This document shows, one piece after another, positions 5,219 to 7,493 of a DNA stretch of 7,493 nucleotides (its first letter is position 1; each line of letters opens with the position of its first letter). Under the pieces are notes generated by a model. That model made no database searches and had not been told where the DNA came from. It saw only the letters and a program-made list of their open reading frames with translations. Origin of the DNA: an uncultured Roseiflexaceae bacterium (GTDB lineage Bacteria > Chloroflexota > Chloroflexia > Chloroflexales > Roseiflexaceae). Position numbers and translations under genes: made by a program. Location of the stretch: contig CAIPUQ010000597.1 in NCBI GenBank assembly GCA_903868295.1, positions 1-7,493 of the forward strand, in the 5' to 3' direction.

Positions 5219-6229
5219 TTAGGCGATTTGGACGGTCGGAGCACCCTGATGGAGTTGCACGAAGCGCATGCGTGCGACGGATATCCCACTCATCAGATAG
5301 GCACTGACAATAATTGCGCCGATGAGGCCTGCTTGGGTGCCGATCATGCCTGCCAGCACAATCCCCATCCCAGCGACCACCACCAACAAGACCCCCACGA
5401 ACGATACCACCCGCCAAAACGATGTACGCACCAGTGTGATGCTGGCCCGTATTGCCTGGAACGGGCCGTAGTCGTTGAGGACCATCAGCTCGCGGGTGAA
5501 CCCCAGATAAATGCCCGCCCATAACCAAATCGCCGAACCTGCCAGGAGGACAAATGCCCCGAATGCGGGGTTGATACTAATCAGCAGGAAGGTGAAGATG
5601 GACAGCGGGATCAGCAATACGACGGCGATTGCCGTAATGGTGAGTGCATAGAGCAGCAAACGACCCATGGTCAGCAGGAGCTGCCCGCCAAACTTGTCCA
5701 TGGGAGCAGAATCGCGAACACTCCCCGCCACCAGGAGCAGATAGAGCGCGGTCATGAACAAGCCGACGACATTGACGACGATAAAACTCCGTGCCACATC
5801 GCCAAAGCCCTCGACCCAGACGGCCGTGGCGGGGTCGACTTTGGCTGGTTGTGCATTGATGAACGGCAAGCCGACCGCGTCTGCACTGGCACCACCAGCC
5901 CGGAAGCCGTATATCGTATAGGGCACGGCATTGAGCCAGGCCAATTGCGGGCGCATGTCGTCGCTGCCGAGCTCTTCGAGGACGGTTATGGTTTGATCGC
6001 GAATCTGACGGATTTCGGCAGTCGATTCGGGCGCATCGTCGGGTTGCATGTCGCGCAACAGTTGGGCAGATTGGTTGAGAATCGGTGCAAACGATACCGC
6101 TGGTCCGTACCAGAGTGCGACGTTGAGCACCAAGGGAATAGCGACAATCCATGCGGCCCGGTTGAGGCGTGCATATGCGTCGCTGAGGATGTCGACGATA
6201 CTCGGTTGGGATGGTGCGCTCATCAGCAT
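5219..6229 (-). CDS. Multi-pass membrane protein of unknown function
   Basis: I do not recognise a characterised family. The 336-residue protein has an early hydrophobic segment (about 26-46) and then a mostly polar stretch of roughly 100 residues (50-145). Further hydrophobic segments lie at about 148-170, 184-218 (long enough for one bent or two helices), 222-244, 275-297 and 300-320. The sequence NDYGPFQAIRASITLVRTSFWRVV (start near 252) recalls the 'A-R-S-L-V-FWR' pattern before a helix in GdpQ/glycerophosphodiesterase-type membrane domains; this is a weak resemblance only. Two starts are possible: ATG 6229 (AGGAG at 6234-6238, 4-nt spacing) or ATG 6223 (10-nt spacing). A longer in-frame ATG at 6274 lies upstream of the promoter and is rejected. 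It lies 58 nt upstream of gyrB on the same strand, and a shared transcript is likely; no functional link to gyrase follows from that. Confidence 0.85.
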   Translation of the reverse strand: MLMSAPSQPSIVDILSDAYARLNRAAWIVAIPLVLNVALWYGPAVSFAPILNQSAQLLRDMQPDDAPESTAEIRQIRDQTITVLEELGSDDMRPQLAWLNAVPYTIYGFRAGGASADAVGLPFINAQPAKVDPATAVWVEGFGDVARSFIVVNVVGLFMTALYLLLVAGSVRDSAPMDKFGGQLLLTMGRLLLYALTITAIAVVLLIPLSIFTFLLISINPAFGAFVLLAGSAIWLWAGIYLGFTRELMVLNDYGPFQAIRASITLVRTSFWRVVSFVGVLLVVVAGMGIVLAGMIGTQAGLIGAIIVSAYLMSGISVARMRFVQLHQGAPTVQIA

Positions 6230-6251
6230 CGTGCTCCTGTAATAACGACAT

Positions 6252-6260
6252 ATTATAGCA
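6252..6260 (-). promoter_or_regulatory. Extended -10 promoter of the membrane-protein gene (and probably gyrB)
   Basis: On the minus strand TGCTATAAT (6252-6260) is a perfect extended -10 element (TGnTATAAT). No good -35 is found at 16-18 bp, as is common for extended -10 promoters. Transcription would start near 6245, leaving a leader of about 16 nt with AGGAG before the start codon. Absence of a terminator before gyrB suggests it also serves gyrB. Confidence 0.65.
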
Positions 6261-6281
6261 TTGATTTTGCCCACAAAAGAA

Positions 6282-6302
6282 CGGAATGCTTCACCGGAAT
6301 GC
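6282..6302 (+). repeat. Direct repeat CGGAATGC x2 at the PIG-L promoter
   Basis: CGGAATGC occurs at 6282-6289 and 6295-6302, a 13-bp period, immediately upstream of the TATAGT -10 at 6305-6310. The first copy sits in the -35 position. This layout could be a regulator binding to direct half-sites or chance; no regulator is identified. Confidence 0.45.
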
Positions 6303-6304
6303 GG

Positions 6305-6310
6305 TATAGT
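6305..6310 (+). promoter_or_regulatory. Probable -10 element for the PIG-L/GNAT pair
   Basis: TATAGT differs from TATAAT at one position and lies 73 bp before the PIG-L start codon. The hexamer 17 bp upstream is CGGAAT, unlike TTGACA, so promoter strength may depend on an activator. Transcription would start near 6317, leaving a leader of about 67 nt in which I see no strong structure. Confidence 0.45.
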
Positions 6311-6383
6311 AGTGGGGTACTCAATCCCTCAGAGAGCGCTAACCGTGTGTGTTGGGCAATCTCGTTGTTCCAAGGAGTCCCGC

Positions 6384-7238
6384 ATGACCGCAACGGACTT
6401 TCGCCCGCAAACCGAGCTCTACGAACGACGCCCGGTGACCGCGCCCAAACGCTTGCTGGTGGTCTATGCACACCCAGACGACGAGGCCTTTGGGAATGCC
6501 GGTATTATCCTGACGGCGCGTGCTGCGGGGGTCGAAGTGCACTATGTCTGTGCCACGCGGGGCGAATGCGGCACCGTCGACGAACACTTTTTGGCAGACC
6601 ATGCAGACGTCCGTGCGCTCAGGACTGCAGAACAACTCGCCGCTGCCGAGGCGCTTGATCTCGGTGCGGTACATTTTCTCAATTATCGTGACAGTAATAT
6701 GCCGGGCACACCGGACAATCTGCATCCCGAGGCGTTGGTCATGGCACCGGTGACCGATGTCGCCGAGCGTGTCGCCGCGATTATTGATGCGTTCGAGCCA
6801 CAGTACCTGATTACCTTCCCACCGTATGGTGGCTATGGTCATCCCGATCACATTGCCATCCATCATGCGACGACGTTGGCGTTGGCGCAGGCCAATTGGC
6901 GGGTCTCTGAGGTGTACTACTCGACGTTTTCGACGTCGTTGTTGCGGGTCATCATTGGTGTGATGCGTTTGTTGGGCAAAAATCCACGTGCCTTTGGGCG
7001 CAACGGCGACATCGATGTGGTCCGCGTCGCCGAAGAAGCCACGCCGATTACGACGAGCGTTGATTGTCGGCACGTCATCCCCGCCAAAATCGCTGCCTGG
7101 AAGTGCCATGCCAGCCAAGGTGGTGGCATGACACGTGTGCCGGCGTTTTTGTGGTGGTGGTTCTACGGTTCCGAAACATTGACGCAGGTGACCCCGGCAC
7201 CCGCCGGACGTCGCACGCGCTTGCGGTTCGATGCATGA
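6384..7238 (+). CDS. PIG-L/LmbE-family zinc-dependent deacetylase
   Basis: Enzymes of this family remove acetyl groups from N-acetylglucosaminyl-type substrates with one zinc ion; known members act in mycothiol (MshB, Mca), bacillithiol (BshB), GPI-anchor and antibiotic pathways. The 284-residue protein has the zinc and catalytic motif AHPDDEAFG (29-37) and the second histidine motif GYGHPDHIAIHH (150-161), plus RGECGT (59-64) and K240 with H242/SQ near 240-245. The length is normal. The start ATG 6384 has AAGGAG at 6372-6377, 6 nt away; upstream in-frame extension crosses the promoter and is rejected. There is no signal peptide, so it should be cytoplasmic. Its stop overlaps the next start (ATGA), so it is translationally coupled to a GNAT acetyltransferase. 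The substrate cannot be told from sequence; thiol biosynthesis is one possibility among several. Confidence 0.92.
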   Translation: MTATDFRPQTELYERRPVTAPKRLLVVYAHPDDEAFGNAGIILTARAAGVEVHYVCATRGECGTVDEHFLADHADVRALRTAEQLAAAEALDLGAVHFLNYRDSNMPGTPDNLHPEALVMAPVTDVAERVAAIIDAFEPQYLITFPPYGGYGHPDHIAIHHATTLALAQANWRVSEVYYSTFSTSLLRVIIGVMRLLGKNPRAFGRNGDIDVVRVAEEATPITTSVDCRHVIPAKIAAWKCHASQGGGMTRVPAFLWWWFYGSETLTQVTPAPAGRRTRLRFDA

Positions 7239-7493
7239 GCGCCGATCGCCCTGACATTACGATACGCCGTGCCCATGGGGGTGACATCGCCGCACTGGTC
7301 GATGTGCACAGTGATGCCTTCCACGATAAATTCTTAGCGGCATTTGGTGAACGGCGGTACGCGGCGGGTGTGGCGTTGATGCAAGACATCTGGCGGCGCC
7401 AGGGCAGTGCCGGCTTGTCAGGGATTTGGGTCGCCGAGGTGGATGGAGCGGTGGTTGCAACGATTGCGTTGCGCGCACGCATCACGAGTCGGG
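7235..7493 (+). CDS. GNAT-family acetyltransferase, N-terminal part (runs off the right edge)
   Basis: The open frame starts at ATG 7235, overlapping the PIG-L stop as ATGA, and continues to the window end, giving 86 residues. The opening ITIRRAHGGDIAALVDVHSDAF (residues 8-29, with IRRA, DI and DAF positions) is the usual first strand and helix of a GNAT domain, and GIWVAEVDGAVVATIAL (63-79) is the beta hairpin that precedes the acetyl-CoA motif. The acetyl-CoA binding loop (R/Q-x-x-G-x-G/A) would lie past the edge, so the family call rests on the N-terminal half only. No separate Shine-Dalgarno is visible, as expected for coupled translation. Substrate unknown; transfer of an acetyl group to the product of the neighbouring deacetylase is an appealing but unproven idea. 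Confidence 0.72.
   Translation, partial: MSADRPDITIRRAHGGDIAALVDVHSDAFHDKFLAAFGERRYAAGVALMQDIWRRQGSAGLSGIWVAEVDGAVVATIALRARITSR

Noticed and set aside
6339..7118. Minus-strand open frame (259 codons) opposite the PIG-L gene
   Set aside because: It is antisense to a protein with both PIG-L motifs, and has no start context of its own.

Overview
The window looks like ordinary chromosomal DNA from a bacterium, probably a member of the Chloroflexota (class Chloroflexia or a relative). That placement is inference. It rests on the style of the 640-residue GyrB and on a PucC/BCD-type major facilitator protein, a family best known from phototrophs. No rRNA or phylogenetic marker comparison was possible. 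The gene order is not phage-like, and no insertion sequence, integrase, CRISPR array or plasmid function was seen.

Layout, left to right. At 1-1109 (minus) is the N-terminal 369 residues of a PucC-family membrane protein that runs off the left edge. A 148-bp divergent intergenic region follows, with a perfect TetR-style palindrome on a plus-strand promoter. That promoter drives a small VOC/PhnB-like protein (1258-1701, GTG start). A strong hairpin (1715-1747) separates it from the convergent gene at 1761-2858 (minus), an M24 peptidase-fold protein that lacks three of the five usual metal ligands. Upstream of that gene is a complete minus-strand tRNA unit: near-consensus promoter (3132-3160), tRNA-Ala(CGC), tRNA-Ala(GGC) and an intrinsic terminator (2911-2947).

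Next comes a compact repeat cluster (3169-3231), made of a 26-bp perfect palindrome fused to three 18-bp tandem units. It lies between the tRNA promoter and the 3' end of gyrB (3238-5160, minus). Upstream of gyrB, on the same strand and probably co-transcribed with it, is an unrecognised multi-pass membrane protein (5219-6229). A second divergent intergenic region (6230-6383) carries back-to-back promoters. The plus-strand one drives a PIG-L/LmbE zinc deacetylase (6384-7238), whose stop overlaps the start of a GNAT acetyltransferase (7235 onward) that runs off the right edge.

Functionally this is a mix of housekeeping genes (gyrase B, two alanine tRNAs) and small metabolic or transport genes. 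I found no convincing new multi-gene system. The items most worth a second look are the repeat/palindrome cluster behind gyrB, the metal-ligand-poor M24 protein, and the TetR-type operator with no regulator gene beside it.
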